The notes: a model not told the origin generated them from the letters alone. A stretch of DNA of 64,000 nt from Ferrimonas balearica DSM 9799 (GCF_000148645.1 NC_014541.1:3619139-3683138), one strand, 5' to 3'. Counted from the stretch's first letter, positions 1 to 9,424 are shown. Made by a program: numbers and translations.

Positions 1-107
1 TTGGCCTTTGCCCGGGTGCCGGTTTTGGCCTTCGCTTTGCTGGTTGAGGGCGCGCGTTTGCGCTTGGTTTCCGCGCCCGGCGCGTTGTTGTTCGGAGTCT
101 TTGCCAT
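1..107 (-). CDS. mrcB: Penicillin-binding protein 1B, N-terminal start only
   Basis: Only the first 35 codons are present; the gene runs off the left edge. The visible peptide starts MAKTPNNNAPGAETKRKR and is very rich in Lys, Arg, Ala and Thr, as expected for the cytoplasmic tail of PBP1b, the bifunctional glycosyltransferase/transpeptidase of peptidoglycan synthesis. The identification rests mainly on position: in E. coli mrcB directly follows hrpB on the same strand, and here the ATG lies 19 nt after the hrpB stop. No catalytic domain can be seen, so another basic-tailed protein cannot be excluded. Confidence 0.6.
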   Translation of the reverse strand, partial: MAKTPNNNAPGAETKRKRAPSTSKAKAKTGTRAKA

Positions 108-126
108 CTCAGTCAATCAAATTCGG

Positions 127-2604
127 TTACGTCAGGTGCCGCTTGGTCTTGCGGGTCGGCGCCGTATTGGCCGGATCGTCCGGCCACAAATGCTTGGGAT
201 AGCGTCCCTTCATCTCTTTCTTTACTTCACTCCAGGCTCCAGCCCAGAACCCGGCCAGGTCCTGGGTGATCTGGATGGGCCGCTGTGCCGGTGACAACAA
301 CTCCAGGGTCACCGGCAAAGCACCACGTGCCAGCCGCGGGGTGTCGCTCTGGCCATACATCTCCTGCACCCGAACCGCCAGCTTGACGCCGCCACTGTGG
401 TAATGCAACGCCAGGGCGCTGCCGGTGGGCACGGTCAGCCGCTCAGGCAGCTCACTGTTCAACAGCGATTGAGCCTGCCACGGCACCTGGTCCAGCAGGA
501 TCTGGTAGAGGTCCAGCTGCTTGAGCTGGCCGGTCTTGGTCAGGCCCGACAGGTAGGGGCCCAGCCACTGCTCCAACCCCGCCAACAGCGCGCTGTCGCT
601 CAGATCCGGCCAGGATTCGGTGGTCAGAGTTTGCGCGGCCAATGCCACGCGGGCCTGCAGGGTACGGGCTCGGTCGCTCCAAGGCAACGCTTCCAGCCCT
701 TTGCGCCGCAGATGATCCAGCAGCGCCAGGCGATAATCCGCCTCGGTCAGGTCCGACAATCGCTCTCGACCCACCACCAGGGCCCCAATGCGGGTCTGGC
801 GCTCCGCCTTCAGGGCACCGCTGGCGCTGTCCAGGCCGGCGTGGCGAACCGTCTCAAACAGCCCCGGTTGCACCGCTTTCAGAGCGTCCAGATTGAGCGC
901 TGCCGCCAGGTGAATGCGGGCATCGCCCTGACCGGCCCGCTCATTCAGGCTGGCCACCACCAGATAGGGCTCGGCGCAGAGCGGGTCGGACTCCTCCAGC
1001 GTGGCGCCCGCGCCCCCGGACAGCAGGAAGCGATGTCCGCTGCCGCCCCGCCCCTGGGCGATGCGGTCAGGATAGGCCAGCGCCAGCAACCAGCCCGCTT
1101 CACTGTGGTGAGCGGGTTTGCTGGCGTGGCCCTGACCCAACTGGCGCCACCACTTGTCCGCCATCTGGCGATAGCGACCGGAGCGGGCCGCGTCCAGTCG
1201 GCGGCCCAGATCGGCGCCCACCTGACGGCCACGCAGCGGGTCACCCTCCTCCAGTAAGGCGGCCAGATCGCAGGCCAGCCGCAACAGGCCCGGCTCCTTC
1301 GAGTCGGTTTCCCAGGCCGCGGCTTTCACCAGCATGTGGCCCAGTCGCGGATCAGCCCCGAGTCGATGCACCCTCTGGCCCAGCGCGGTGATGCGGCCAT
1401 CCGCCGCCACCAGCTCCAGCCGTTGCAACAGCGCCCGGGCACGTTGCACCGCACTGTCCGGCGGTGGACTCAGCCAGGCCAGCTCATTGACGTCGGTGGT
1501 GCCCCAGGCCGCCAGCTCCAGCACCAGACTAAGCAGATCGGCCCGCTGGATCTCCGGCAGTTCCGCCTCCGCCAGCCCCTGCTGCTGGGTTTCGCTCCAC
1601 AGCCGCACACAGTGGCCCGGCGCCAAACGCCCGGCCCGGCCAGCACGTTGCTCGGCGGAGGACTGGCTGATGCGTACCAGCTCCAAACGGGTCTGGCCGG
1701 TGCGCAGGTTCAGGCTGGCGCGGCGCTGGTAACCGGCGTCCACCACCACGGTGATGCCGTCGATGGTCAAACTGGATTCCGCCAGATTGGTGGCCAGCAC
1801 CACTTTGCGGCGCCCCGCCTCCGGCACGGCCACGGCGCGGTCCTGCTCGGCGCCGGACAGCTGGCCGTAGAGCGGACAGATATCGACATTGTCCGCGACC
1901 TGGCCCTGCAACTGCTCGGCGGCGGAACGGATCTCCCCCATACCGGGCAGGAACACCAGCAGGTTGCCATCCTGGCTGGCCAACTGGCGTTTTACCTGTG
2001 CCACCAGGGACGGTAACCAGGGCTGGCCGGTGGCCACCGGGGCGTACTCCACCGACACCGGAAAGCTGCGCCCTTCGCTCTCCAGCAGCGGCGCCTCGGG
2101 CAACAGCTGGGCCAGCGGCTGGCCCTGCAGGGTGGCCGACATCAGCATCACTTTGAGATCATCCCGCAGGCCGCCCTGCACTTCCAGTGCCAGCGCCAGG
2201 GCGAGATCCGTGGCCAGATGGCGTTCATGCACCTCATCAAACAGAATCAGGCCGACGCCGGTCAGCTCCGGATCAGACTGGATCAGCCGGGTCAGCACCC
2301 CTTCGGTCACCACTTCCAGCCGGGTCTCTGCACTGACCTGAGTCTCACCGCGCACCCGCAAGCCGACCCGCTGCCCGACCTTTTCACCCAGGCAGCGAGC
2401 CAGGTAGCGGGCGATCATCCGGGCCGCCAGACGACGGGGTTCCAACAGCAGGATTTTGCCCTCGACCTCGGGCCAGTCGAGCATGGCCAACGGCAAAGCG
2501 GTGGATTTCCCCGCACCCGTCGGGGCACGAAGAATCAACTGATTGTGTCGGGCGAGGTTTTGGCGGATGCTGGGGAACAGATCCTGGATCGGCAATGTCG
2601 ACAA
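127..2604 (-). CDS. hrpB: ATP-dependent helicase HrpB (DEAH family)
   Basis: DEAH-box helicase of the HrpB family, about 825 aa, the family's usual length. Visible motifs in order: Walker A APTGAGKST, DEVHERH (motif II), MSATL (motif III), TNLAESSLTI, and QRAGRAGR (motif VI). The C-terminus keeps the family signature EMKGRYPKHLWPDDPANTAP. An ATG-initiated frame extends to 2661, but the TTG at 2604 gives LSTLPIQ, which lines up in sequence and length with the MSSLP start of E. coli HrpB, and it has a GAGAG-like ribosome site just upstream. I therefore prefer TTG. Its cellular role is poorly defined even in E. coli. It is divergent from thpR, as in enterics. Confidence 0.93.
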   Translation of the reverse strand: MSTLPIQDLFPSIRQNLARHNQLILRAPTGAGKSTALPLAMLDWPEVEGKILLLEPRRLAARMIARYLARCLGEKVGQRVGLRVRGETQVSAETRLEVVTEGVLTRLIQSDPELTGVGLILFDEVHERHLATDLALALALEVQGGLRDDLKVMLMSATLQGQPLAQLLPEAPLLESEGRSFPVSVEYAPVATGQPWLPSLVAQVKRQLASQDGNLLVFLPGMGEIRSAAEQLQGQVADNVDICPLYGQLSGAEQDRAVAVPEAGRRKVVLATNLAESSLTIDGITVVVDAGYQRRASLNLRTGQTRLELVRISQSSAEQRAGRAGRLAPGHCVRLWSETQQQGLAEAELPEIQRADLLSLVLELAAWGTTDVNELAWLSPPPDSAVQRARALLQRLELVAADGRITALGQRVHRLGADPRLGHMLVKAAAWETDSKEPGLLRLACDLAALLEEGDPLRGRQVGADLGRRLDAARSGRYRQMADKWWRQLGQGHASKPAHHSEAGWLLALAYPDRIAQGRGGSGHRFLLSGGAGATLEESDPLCAEPYLVVASLNERAGQGDARIHLAAALNLDALKAVQPGLFETVRHAGLDSASGALKAERQTRIGALVVGRERLSDLTEADYRLALLDHLRRKGLEALPWSDRARTLQARVALAAQTLTTESWPDLSDSALLAGLEQWLGPYLSGLTKTGQLKQLDLYQILLDQVPWQAQSLLNSELPERLTVPTGSALALHYHSGGVKLAVRVQEMYGQSDTPRLARGALPVTLELLSPAQRPIQITQDLAGFWAGAWSEVKKEMKGRYPKHLWPDDPANTAPTRKTKRHLT

Positions 2605-2637
2605 ACCGAGACTCTCAAGGGGCAAACAAAGGGCCCT

Positions 2638-2666
2638 AGTGTACTGTCCGGCCCCCGACACGCCAA
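2638..2666 (-). promoter_or_regulatory. Candidate sigma70 promoter for hrpB
   Basis: On the minus strand a TTGGCG box (2661-2666) is followed, after exactly 17 nt, by TACACT (2638-2643). Each hexamer matches the consensus at four of six positions. It lies 34 nt upstream of the preferred TTG start of hrpB, within the 82-nt divergent gap with thpR. Pattern match only. Confidence 0.35.
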
Positions 2667-2686
2667 GCTAGCCACAAGGAGACCCC

Positions 2687-3244
2687 ATGGCGGAGCGACT
2701 CTTTTTCTCCGTCCCGCTAAGCCGCATCAGCCAACTGGAGCTGATCCGCCTGCAGGCCCGACTGGGCGCCGAGATGAGCGGCCCGGCCCGGGTGGTGCCC
2801 GCCGCCAATTTTCACCTGACCCTGGCCTTTCTGGGCTCGGTCAGCCAACAACAGAAAGCGGCCCTGCTGGCGCGCTGGGAATCACTGGTGGTGCCGGAGG
2901 TGTCTCTGGAGCTGGACCAACTGGCCTACTGGCACCGGGCCGGAGTGATCTGCGCCACCACCAGCCGCACCCCGATGGCGCTGGGACAACTGGCCCATCG
3001 TATGCGTCAGGACGCAGCCGAACACGGCCTGCATCGCAGCCATGCGCCGTTCCGGCCCCACGTCAGCCTGTTTCGCAGCGTCAGTCAGTTAAGCCGGGAG
3101 TTGCCCGCCATCACGCCGGTGCCGCTGCACATTAATGAGGTGGACCTGATGGTGTCGGTGTTTGAGCCGCACGGGGTGGAATACCACAGCGTGCGGCGCT
3201 GGGGTGGCGCCGGGAGCCTCAGCCCCGGTAATGAGCCGCGGTAA
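2687..3244 (+). CDS. thpR: RNA 2',3'-cyclic phosphodiesterase (2H superfamily)
   Basis: 185-aa member of the LigT/ThpR 2H phosphoesterase family, which opens 2',3'-cyclic phosphate ends of RNA. Both catalytic HxTx-type motifs are present: HLTL at residues 43-46 and HVSL at 125-128. The start is set by AAGGAG seven nt before the ATG. It is divergent from hrpB, as in E. coli. Its last 26 nt overlap the end of the convergent DM13 gene, so the two transcripts are antisense to each other at their 3' ends. Confidence 0.93.
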   Translation: MAERLFFSVPLSRISQLELIRLQARLGAEMSGPARVVPAANFHLTLAFLGSVSQQQKAALLARWESLVVPEVSLELDQLAYWHRAGVICATTSRTPMALGQLAHRMRQDAAEHGLHRSHAPFRPHVSLFRSVSQLSRELPAITPVPLHINEVDLMVSVFEPHGVEYHSVRRWGGAGSLSPGNEPR

Positions 3245-3698
3245 TAAACTGGCCGAAGGACTCGCACCAGATGATGACGCTGGTGTAGCCGGCCGGGTCG
3301 ATCTCTGCGGGCAGCGCCAGCAGGAAGTTATCAAAGGTTTTCACCGCCCCCACCCGCACCATCTGTGCCTTCAACCGGTTAAAGTCCGCCTCGGTTTCGA
3401 CAAACTCCGGTGACAGGTACAACTGGTAATCCGGGCCCGGGGCCAGCTTGCCCTCCAGCGCGATGGCACCGTTGCCCAGGGTGACGATGCCCTCCCCCCA
3501 GTGCAGGGCATCGCTGTCGGCCAGATCACGAACGAACTCGCCGCGATACTCCGCTTTGGCGGCCACCGCCGCCAAAGCGCTGGCCTCAGGCGCTTCCGGT
3601 GCAGTCAAAATGGGCAGGGCGTAGATCCCTCCGGCAAAACCGGCCAGCGCCACCAAGGCGTGGCTGATCAGTAACAGCAGGGGCTTCCTGAGGTTCAT
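3219..3698 (-). CDS. DM13 domain-containing periplasmic protein
   Basis: 159 aa. An N-terminal hydrophobic segment (about residues 7-29) acts as signal peptide or membrane anchor; residues about 48-158 form a DM13 domain, recognisable from GEGIVTLGNG, GPDYQLYLSP and SVIIWCESFGQFITAAH near the end. The conserved Cys in the final strand (WCESFG) is present. DM13 domains resemble cytochrome-domain (DOMON) folds and have been proposed to act in redox or adhesion, but no reaction is established. Monocistronic, convergent with thpR. Confidence 0.8.
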   Translation of the reverse strand: MNLRKPLLLLISHALVALAGFAGGIYALPILTAPEAPEASALAAVAAKAEYRGEFVRDLADSDALHWGEGIVTLGNGAIALEGKLAPGPDYQLYLSPEFVETEADFNRLKAQMVRVGAVKTFDNFLLALPAEIDPAGYTSVIIWCESFGQFITAAHYRG

Positions 3699-3790
3699 CG
3701 CGGTGTTCTCCTGATGGGTGATTGAAGAGATAAACCGGGAAAAACCGATTTGCCTTTCATCGCTCAGGAAAACGCCTCAGCCAGAAACCA

Positions 3791-3824
3791 CAACGCCCCG
3801 CCGGGACAGCCCGGCGGGGCGTTG
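3791..3824. terminator. Strong hairpin downstream of pepB
   Basis: A perfect 14-bp GC-rich stem (CAACGCCCCGCCGG and its complement) with a 6-nt loop lies 25 nt beyond the pepB stop. On the minus strand it is followed by TGGTTTCTGG, so the T-run is weak. It probably ends pepB transcription. Confidence 0.65.
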
Positions 3825-3848
3825 AATTCAGACCGGTAAAACCGTCGG

Positions 3849-5126
3849 TCAGGCTTTCAGCAGCAGGTTGGCGATGGTCAGCATTCCCATGCCGGTGGCG
3901 CCGGTGGCGTGCTGGCCATTGTCACTGTCGGCGTAGCTGCCGGCCAGGTCAAAGTGCAACCAGCCCTTCGGCGGCGTGCCGGCAAAGCGACTCAGGAAGC
4001 CCGCGGCGTTGGACGCGCCACCGGTGCCGCCACCTTTTACCGCACGGCTGTTGGCGGTATCCGCAAAGGGAGAGGGGCACTTGTCGGCGTGGAACGGCTC
4101 CAGCGGCAGGCGCCACAGGCCTTCGTCCACCTCGGCGGCGGCATCCAGCGCGTCTTCCGCGGCTTCATCATCGAGGCTGAACAGGGCGTTGTAGTCGTCA
4201 CCCAGAGCCACGGCAGCGGCACCGGTCAGGGTGGCCGCATCGATGATGCGCTCCGCACCGGACTCGTTGGCGGCGATCAGGCCATCGGCCAGCACCAGGC
4301 GCCCCTCGGCATCGGTGTTGACGATCTCAACACTGGTGCCGTTCTTATAATGCAGGATGTCGCCCAGCTTGTAGGCGTGGCCGGAGATCAGGTTCTCGGC
4401 GCAGCACAGGTAGAGCTTCACGCGCTTGTCCAGGCCACGACGGATCGCCAGCTTCAGCGCCGCCGCCACGGTGGCCGCGCCACCCATGTCGCACTTCATC
4501 GCCACCATGCCGGCGCTTGGCTTGATGCTGTAGCCGCCGGAATCAAAGGTGATGCCTTTACCCACCAGCGCCACGCTGACCGGCGCGTCATGCTGGCCAG
4601 TCGGGTTGTAGTCCAGCTCCAGCAGCACCGGCGGACGCTCAGAGCCGCGGCCCACACCGTGCACGCCCACCCAACCGGCAGCCAGCAGGGCATCGCCCAC
4701 GATCCGGCGGGAGGTGATGTGGTCCGGCGCCAGCCCAGACAGGCGCTCCGCCACCTCATCGGCCAGCACTTCCGGGCTCAGGGCTTCCGGGGTGGCGTTG
4801 GTCAGGTCTTTCAGCCACAGCTGGGCATCGCGCTGAGGCTCGAGCTGATCGTCGTGGGAAGCCCACTCGATCTCGCCGGGCACCTTGGCGGTGCCAAAGC
4901 CACAAGCAAAGCGCCACTGCAGCACCGGGTCCCACTCTTCACCCTGCAGGGTGACAGACTGGATGCCCTGGGCAGTGATTTGACGGGCCGCCGCCTGCAC
5001 CTGGCGGTAGAGGTCGCCCTCACCCAGATGGATACGGGCGGTGTTGCCCTGAAAACTGACTTTGGCGTTACCCCATGCGGCCGGAGCCGGCTGGTTGTCC
5101 AACACCACGATAATGCGATCAGTCAT
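3849..5126 (-). CDS. pepB: Aminopeptidase B (M17 leucyl aminopeptidase family)
   Basis: 425-aa cytosolic di-metal aminopeptidase that removes N-terminal residues from peptides. The M17 catalytic core is intact: K190 and D195 in [11 protein letters not shown]202, D213 in CDMGGAAT, and the signature NTDAEGRL at 270-277 with the last Asp and Glu ligands. The length matches E. coli PepB (427 aa). The ATG at 5126 ([10 protein letters not shown]) has AAGGACC upstream; a longer frame reaching 5219 would run into the sfsA start and is rejected. Divergent from sfsA; a strong hairpin follows. Confidence 0.95.
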   Translation of the reverse strand: MTDRIIVVLDNQPAPAAWGNAKVSFQGNTARIHLGEGDLYRQVQAAARQITAQGIQSVTLQGEEWDPVLQWRFACGFGTAKVPGEIEWASHDDQLEPQRDAQLWLKDLTNATPEALSPEVLADEVAERLSGLAPDHITSRRIVGDALLAAGWVGVHGVGRGSERPPVLLELDYNPTGQHDAPVSVALVGKGITFDSGGYSIKPSAGMVAMKCDMGGAATVAAALKLAIRRGLDKRVKLYLCCAENLISGHAYKLGDILHYKNGTSVEIVNTDAEGRLVLADGLIAANESGAERIIDAATLTGAAAVALGDDYNALFSLDDEAAEDALDAAAEVDEGLWRLPLEPFHADKCPSPFADTANSRAVKGGGTGGASNAAGFLSRFAGTPPKGWLHFDLAGSYADSDNGQHATGATGMGMLTIANLLLKA

Positions 5127-5217
5127 TGACGAGGTCCTTTTCTTCTCACTAATAATGTGGGCCTCAGTGTACACAAAGACATGGCCGCCCACATCCACCA
5201 AATCTCGACAGGACTTC

Positions 5218-5931
5218 ATGGAATTTTCTCCCCCGCTTTACTCAGCAACTCTGATCAAACGCTACAAGCGATTTCTGGCCGATATCCAAGGCGATGATGG
5301 CAGCGAGATGACGCTGCACTGCCCCAATACCGGTGCCATGACCGGCTGTGCCGAACCCGGCTGGCGCGTCTGGTACTCCGACTCCGGCAACCCCAAGCGC
5401 AAGTACCCCTGCACCTGGGAGCTGGTGCAGAACGATCAGGGCCACTGGATCTGCGTGAATACCGGCCGTGCCAACGGCCTGGCGGAGCTGGGGATCCGCA
5501 ACGGATTACTGGAGAGTCTGGCGGCGGACGCCGACATCCGTCGGGAAGTGCGATACGGCTCAGAAAACAGCCGCATCGATCTCTTGTTGTCCGGCAATGA
5601 TTTGATAAGTTGTTATATTGAGGTTAAAAGTGTCACTCTGTTGGGCGATAACGGACGTGGGTATTTTCCTGACGCTGTCACCGCCCGGGGCCAGAAACAT
5701 CTGCGTGAGTTGATGGAGATGGTCCAACAGGGGCATCGGGCCGTATTACTGTTTGTGGTGCCACATACCGGCATTGAACGGGTGTCACCCGCACAGCATA
5801 TTGACCCGGAGTACGCGCGCTTATGTCGTGAGGCGGTCGGGGCCGGTGTCGAGTTTCTGGCCCTCGGATGCGATATAGATGCAAACGGGATACGGCCCAT
5901 CAGGGCGCTTCCCGTCGACCTTTTACCCTAG
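5218..5931 (+). CDS. sfsA: DNA/RNA nuclease SfsA family protein
   Basis: 237 aa, matching E. coli SfsA closely from the start ([19 protein letters not shown]) through [11 protein letters not shown] and YIEVKSVTL to [14 protein letters not shown]. The D/E-x-K pattern in EVKSVTL is typical of PD-(D/E)XK nuclease folds. SfsA was first described as a maltose-metabolism stimulator; nuclease or nucleic-acid-binding activity is what the family is now thought to have. The ATG has AGGA 8 nt upstream; an ATG-initiated extension back to 5062 lies inside pepB and is not credible. It sits immediately before dksA, as in other gammaproteobacteria. Confidence 0.95.
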   Translation: MEFSPPLYSATLIKRYKRFLADIQGDDGSEMTLHCPNTGAMTGCAEPGWRVWYSDSGNPKRKYPCTWELVQNDQGHWICVNTGRANGLAELGIRNGLLESLAADADIRREVRYGSENSRIDLLLSGNDLISCYIEVKSVTLLGDNGRGYFPDAVTARGQKHLRELMEMVQQGHRAVLLFVVPHTGIERVSPAQHIDPEYARLCREAVGAGVEFLALGCDIDANGIRPIRALPVDLLP

Positions 5932-6012
5932 GCTGCTACACTTGCGGCCTTAACCGAACGTGACGCGAAACACGGTGGTCTGGTTCGAGTTAGCAATATG
6001 GCTCGCAGGGAA

Positions 6013-6041
6013 TTGCGCAAACGAGAGCCATTTGGTATAGA
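6013..6041 (+). promoter_or_regulatory. Candidate dksA promoter with GC-rich discriminator
   Basis: TTGCGC (6013-6018), a 17-nt spacer, then TATAGA (6036-6041), 55 nt before the dksA start. The bases after the -10 (TACCGCCCC) are strongly GC-rich, the discriminator type inhibited by ppGpp/DksA. Autoregulation of dksA is known in E. coli; applying it here is inference. Confidence 0.55.
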
Positions 6042-6096
6042 TACCGCCCCAAATTGATAATCGCTTCTCGTTTGACAGAGTAACAGGAGACGCCTA

Positions 6097-6543
6097 ATGC
6101 CGCAGGGCACTGCAAAGAAGATTGGTGTATTGGCTTATGCCAACGTGGAGCCTTACCGGGAGCAACCTGGTGAGGAGTACATGAACGAGAAGCAGCTGGC
6201 TCACTTCAAAACCATTTTGGAGGCTTGGCGTAACCAGCTGCGTGAAGAGGTAGACCGTACCGTCCACCATATGAAGGACGAAGCGGCCAACTTCCCGGAT
6301 CCGGTGGACCGCGCTGCTCAGGAAGAAGAGTTCAGCCTCGAACTGCGCACCCGCGACCGCGAGCGCAAACTGATCAAGAAGATTGAAAAGACTCTGATCA
6401 AGCTGCAGGACGACGACTTCGGTTTCTGCGACTCCTGTGGTGTCGAAATCGGCATCCGTCGTCTGGAAGCGCGCCCGACCGCTGACCTCTGCATCGACTG
6501 CAAAACGCTGGCAGAGATCAAAGAGCGACAGATGGCAGGCTAA
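6097..6543 (+). CDS. dksA: RNA polymerase-binding transcription factor DksA
   Basis: 148 aa. DksA binds the RNA polymerase secondary channel and, with ppGpp, controls the stringent response. The coiled coil carries the acidic tip residues D68 and D71 in FPDPVDRA, and the C4 zinc finger is complete: C111, C114, C132 and C135. Near identical to the E. coli protein after the first 20 residues. ATG preceded by AGGAGA. A candidate promoter and a strong terminator bracket the gene, and gluQ follows directly. Confidence 0.98.
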   Translation: MPQGTAKKIGVLAYANVEPYREQPGEEYMNEKQLAHFKTILEAWRNQLREEVDRTVHHMKDEAANFPDPVDRAAQEEEFSLELRTRDRERKLIKKIEKTLIKLQDDDFGFCDSCGVEIGIRRLEARPTADLCIDCKTLAEIKERQMAG

Positions 6544-6553
6544 CCATCTGATA

Positions 6554-6584
6554 ACGGGAGGCTCAGCCTCCCGTTTTTCTTTTC
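6554..6584 (+). terminator. Rho-independent terminator between dksA and gluQ
   Basis: Stem ACGGGAGG/CCTCCCGT (6554-6561 and 6567-6574) with a 5-nt loop and a TTTTCTTTT tail. It ends only 4 nt before the gluQ ATG, so gluQ expression from the dksA promoter must pass it. A terminator at this position limiting gluQ is known in Shigella flexneri. Confidence 0.85.
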
Positions 6585-6587
6585 AGC

Positions 6588-7466
6588 ATGACCACACCCT
6601 ACATCGGGCGCTTTGCGCCATCCCCTTCCGGCCCCCTCCATTTCGGCTCACTGATTGCCGCTGTCGGCAGTTACCTGCGCGCCCGCGCTCAGGATGGCCA
6701 ATGGTTGGTGCGCATCGAAGACATTGACCCGCCCCGCGAAGTGGCCGGCGCCGCTGACCAGATCCTCCGTACCCTGGAAGCCCACGGCCTGCACTGGGAC
6801 GGTGAGTTGGTGTACCAAAGCCAGCGTAGCGAGCGTTACGACGCCATCCTGCAGCGGCTGACCGACGCCGGTCAGTGCTACCCGTGCAGCTGCACCCGCA
6901 AACGGATCCAGGCGATGGGTGGGGTTTACGATGGCCACTGCCGTCGGCATGGGCCCGAAAGTGGGCCGCAGGCACTGCGCCTGCATAACACCGTGGCCAT
7001 TGACCACTTTAATGATGGCCTGCTTGGCCCCATTAACACCGACGCGCCGTTTGCCGGAGAGGACTTTATCCTGAAACGCCGGGATGGCCTGTACGCCTAC
7101 CAGCTGGCCGTGGTGGTCGACGACCACGACCAGGGCATCACCGAGGTGGTGCGCGGCAATGACCTGCTGGAAGCCACGGTACGTCAATGCACCCTGTTCA
7201 CCCAGCTGGGCTGGACAGTACCGGCGTTCCTGCACCTGCCTCTGGCGGTGTGGTCCGACGGCAACAAACTGTCGAAACAGAACCACGCGCCGGCGCTGGA
7301 TGACCGCCAGCCCTCCGCCAACCTGGTGCGCGCATTGGCGTTTCTTGGCCAGGCCACCGAACCCGACTGGCAGGCTCTGCCACCGGATGCGGTGTTGGCG
7401 CAGGCAGTGTCACGCTTTGACCTGAGCCGCATCCCCCGTCAGCGTAACCTGCCGGCTCCGCTTTAA
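6588..7466 (+). CDS. gluQ: Glutamyl-Q tRNA(Asp) synthetase
   Basis: 292-aa truncated paralogue of glutamyl-tRNA synthetase, lacking the anticodon-binding domain. It glutamylates the queuosine base in the anticodon of tRNA(Asp). The HIGH-like motif is in [14 protein letters not shown] and the KMSKS-like motif is [10 protein letters not shown] zinc site is visible in CYPCSC...YDGHC. The ATG has no clear ribosome site because the dksA terminator T-run abuts it, suggesting weak or coupled translation. The dksA-gluQ order is conserved in gammaproteobacteria. Confidence 0.95.
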   Translation: MTTPYIGRFAPSPSGPLHFGSLIAAVGSYLRARAQDGQWLVRIEDIDPPREVAGAADQILRTLEAHGLHWDGELVYQSQRSERYDAILQRLTDAGQCYPCSCTRKRIQAMGGVYDGHCRRHGPESGPQALRLHNTVAIDHFNDGLLGPINTDAPFAGEDFILKRRDGLYAYQLAVVVDDHDQGITEVVRGNDLLEATVRQCTLFTQLGWTVPAFLHLPLAVWSDGNKLSKQNHAPALDDRQPSANLVRALAFLGQATEPDWQALPPDAVLAQAVSRFDLSRIPRQRNLPAPL

Positions 7467-7565
7467 CGGCTTATCATTTAATCACCCTTGGTATATCATG
7501 GCGCGCCATAAGCCATCCGGCCCTAACGCCCTGGCATGCCCACAGCAAATTCAACGAGGTGTCCC

Positions 7566-8936
7566 ATTCTTAAGCGCCTGACGACAATGGCTAAGCGCCT
7601 GATCGGCGGCCGCTCCAACGCGGCGCCCATCGAGCCTAAGCTCGAGATCTTTCCCCGCAAAGCGCACCGGATCTCCCGTAATGACATCAGCGAAAACGCG
7701 CTGAAGGTCCTGTATCGCCTGCACAAAGCGGGCTACGAAGCCTACCTGGTGGGCGGCGGTGTGCGTGACCTGCTGCTGAGCCACCAGCCGAAAGACTTTG
7801 ACGTGGCTACCAACGCCACCCCGGAGCAGATCCGTAAGCTGTTCCGCAACTGCCGCCTGGTTGGTCGCCGGTTCCGCCTGGCCCACATCCTGTTTGGCCG
7901 TGACATCATCGAGGTGGCGACCCTGCGTGGCCATCACGCGGAGTCCAGCGACAAGCACGCCCGCGCTGACGACAGCGGTCGTCTGCTGCGTGACAACGTC
8001 TACGGCAGCATCGATGAAGACGCCGAGCGTCGCGACTTTACCGTTAACGGCCTGTACTACGACATCGCCGACTACAGCGTGCGCGACTACTTCGGTGGCA
8101 TGGCTGACCTGAAGGCCCGCCGCCTGCGTCTGATTGGTGACCCGGAAACCCGTTACCGTGAAGACCCGGTGCGGATGCTCCGTGCCGTGCGTTTTGCCAC
8201 CAAGCTCGATTTCACCATCGACACCCAGACCGGTAAGCCGATCCCGGCGCTGGCAGAGCTGCTGTCCGACATTCCGGCGGCGCGCCTGTTTGAGGAATCG
8301 CTCAAGCTGTTTCTGGCCGGCAAAGCCCTGGACAACTTCCGCCTGATGCGGGAATACGGCCTGTTTGCGCCGATGTTCCCGATGCAGGAGAAGCTGCTGC
8401 AGCAGGATAAGGACGGCAAAGTGCTGGCCCTTATCGAAGCGATGATGAAGAACACCGACCAACGGGTTGCGGCCGACAAGCCGGTGACTCCGGCCTTTAT
8501 CTACGCCGCCCTGCTCTGGTACGTGGTGGAAGATTTGGCCCAGCGCCGCCGTGACCGTGGTGTCGCTGAATATGACGCCCTGACCGCCGCTTCCGGTGAC
8601 GCCATCGCCAAGCAGTGCAAAACCGTGTCGCTGCCGCGTCGCTTTACCACCCCGGCGATGGAGATCTGGCAGCTTCAGGGCCGCCTGGAGAAACGCGCCG
8701 GTTCTCGCGCCTTCCGTGTCTACGAACACCCGCGCTTCCGCGCCGCCTACGACTTCCTGCTGCTGCGGGCCGAGGCGGAAGGGGGCGAACTGGTGGAGCT
8801 GGCCCGCTGGTGGACCCAGTTCCAGGACACCGACGATCAGGGCCGCCGCCAGATGGTGCGCGCGCTGGGCAATGAAGGCGGCAAGCGTCGCCGTCGTCCC
8901 CGTCGTCGTAAGCCGCAAGGCAAGGCTAGCGAGTGA
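7566..8936 (+). CDS. pcnB: Poly(A) polymerase I, probable AUU start
   Basis: About 456 aa. Adds 3' poly(A) tails that promote RNA decay. Nucleotidyltransferase motifs are clear: LVGGGVRDLLL and KDFDVATNATPEQ with the two metal Asp residues, then RRDFTVNGLYYD, EDPVRMLRAVRF, and a basic tail KRRRRPRRRK. The ATGs at 7536 and 7587 lack good ribosome sites, whereas ATT at 7566 (giving (M)LKRLTTMAKRL) sits six nt after GAGG (7556-7559). E. coli pcnB is one of the rare genes documented to start at AUU, which limits its expression. Overlaps folK by 4 nt (GTGA). Confidence 0.93.
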   Translation: MLKRLTTMAKRLIGGRSNAAPIEPKLEIFPRKAHRISRNDISENALKVLYRLHKAGYEAYLVGGGVRDLLLSHQPKDFDVATNATPEQIRKLFRNCRLVGRRFRLAHILFGRDIIEVATLRGHHAESSDKHARADDSGRLLRDNVYGSIDEDAERRDFTVNGLYYDIADYSVRDYFGGMADLKARRLRLIGDPETRYREDPVRMLRAVRFATKLDFTIDTQTGKPIPALAELLSDIPAARLFEESLKLFLAGKALDNFRLMREYGLFAPMFPMQEKLLQQDKDGKVLALIEAMMKNTDQRVAADKPVTPAFIYAALLWYVVEDLAQRRRDRGVAEYDALTAASGDAIAKQCKTVSLPRRFTTPAMEIWQLQGRLEKRAGSRAFRVYEHPRFRAAYDFLLLRAEAEGGELVELARWWTQFQDTDDQGRRQMVRALGNEGGKRRRRPRRRKPQGKASE

Positions 8937-9409
8937 TTCGAGCTTACATCGCGCTGGGCAGCAACCTCGAGGCGCCCGCCCAGCAACTGCAACAGGCCCT
9001 GTCCGCCCTGGACGAACTGGCGGACACCCGCCTGGTGGCCTGTTCCAGTTTCTACCGCAGCCCGCCGATGGCGGGCATGGACCAGCCCGACTACCTCAAT
9101 GCCGTCGCCGCCATCGATACCTCGCTGGCCCCGTTGGCGCTGCTCGACGCCCTGCAGGGCATTGAGCAACAGCAAGGGCGCGAGCGCCACACCCGCTGGG
9201 GCGCCCGCACCCTCGACCTGGATATGGTGTTGTACGGCGATCAAGCTATTGAACACGAACGGTTAACCGTGCCCCACTACGGCATGGCTGAGCGCGCTTT
9301 TGTGCTGATCCCGCTGTTTGAGCTGGCCCCGCAACTGACCCTGCCGGATGGCCGCCAGCTCGCCACCCTGCTGGCCCAGTGCCCACCGCAAACTCTCTTT
9401 ATCCGGTAA
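8933..9409 (+). CDS. folK: 6-hydroxymethyl-dihydropterin pyrophosphokinase (HPPK)
   Basis: 158 aa; transfers pyrophosphate from ATP to 6-hydroxymethyl-7,8-dihydropterin in folate synthesis. Family signatures are visible: YIALGSNL at the start, FYRSPP, and RWGARTLDLDMVLYG containing the metal-binding DLD. It begins at GTG within the pcnB stop (GTGA overlap), so translation is probably coupled to pcnB, as in E. coli pcnB-folK. A hairpin overlaps its stop codon. Confidence 0.96.
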   Translation: MIRAYIALGSNLEAPAQQLQQALSALDELADTRLVACSSFYRSPPMAGMDQPDYLNAVAAIDTSLAPLALLDALQGIEQQQGRERHTRWGARTLDLDMVLYGDQAIEHERLTVPHYGMAERAFVLIPLFELAPQLTLPDGRQLATLLAQCPPQTLFIR

Positions 9410-9424
9410 CGCCCCGGTTACCGG
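9403..9424 (+). terminator. Weak hairpin overlapping the folK stop
   Basis: Perfect 8-bp inverted repeat CCGGTAAC/GTTACCGG with a 6-nt loop. It has no T-run, so it may be an attenuating or RNA-stabilising structure rather than a full terminator. Confidence 0.4.

Noticed and set aside
397-1257. Long plus-strand frame opposite hrpB
   Set aside because: Shadow of hrpB; Gln/Arg/Pro-rich antisense text typical of a GC-rich gene.
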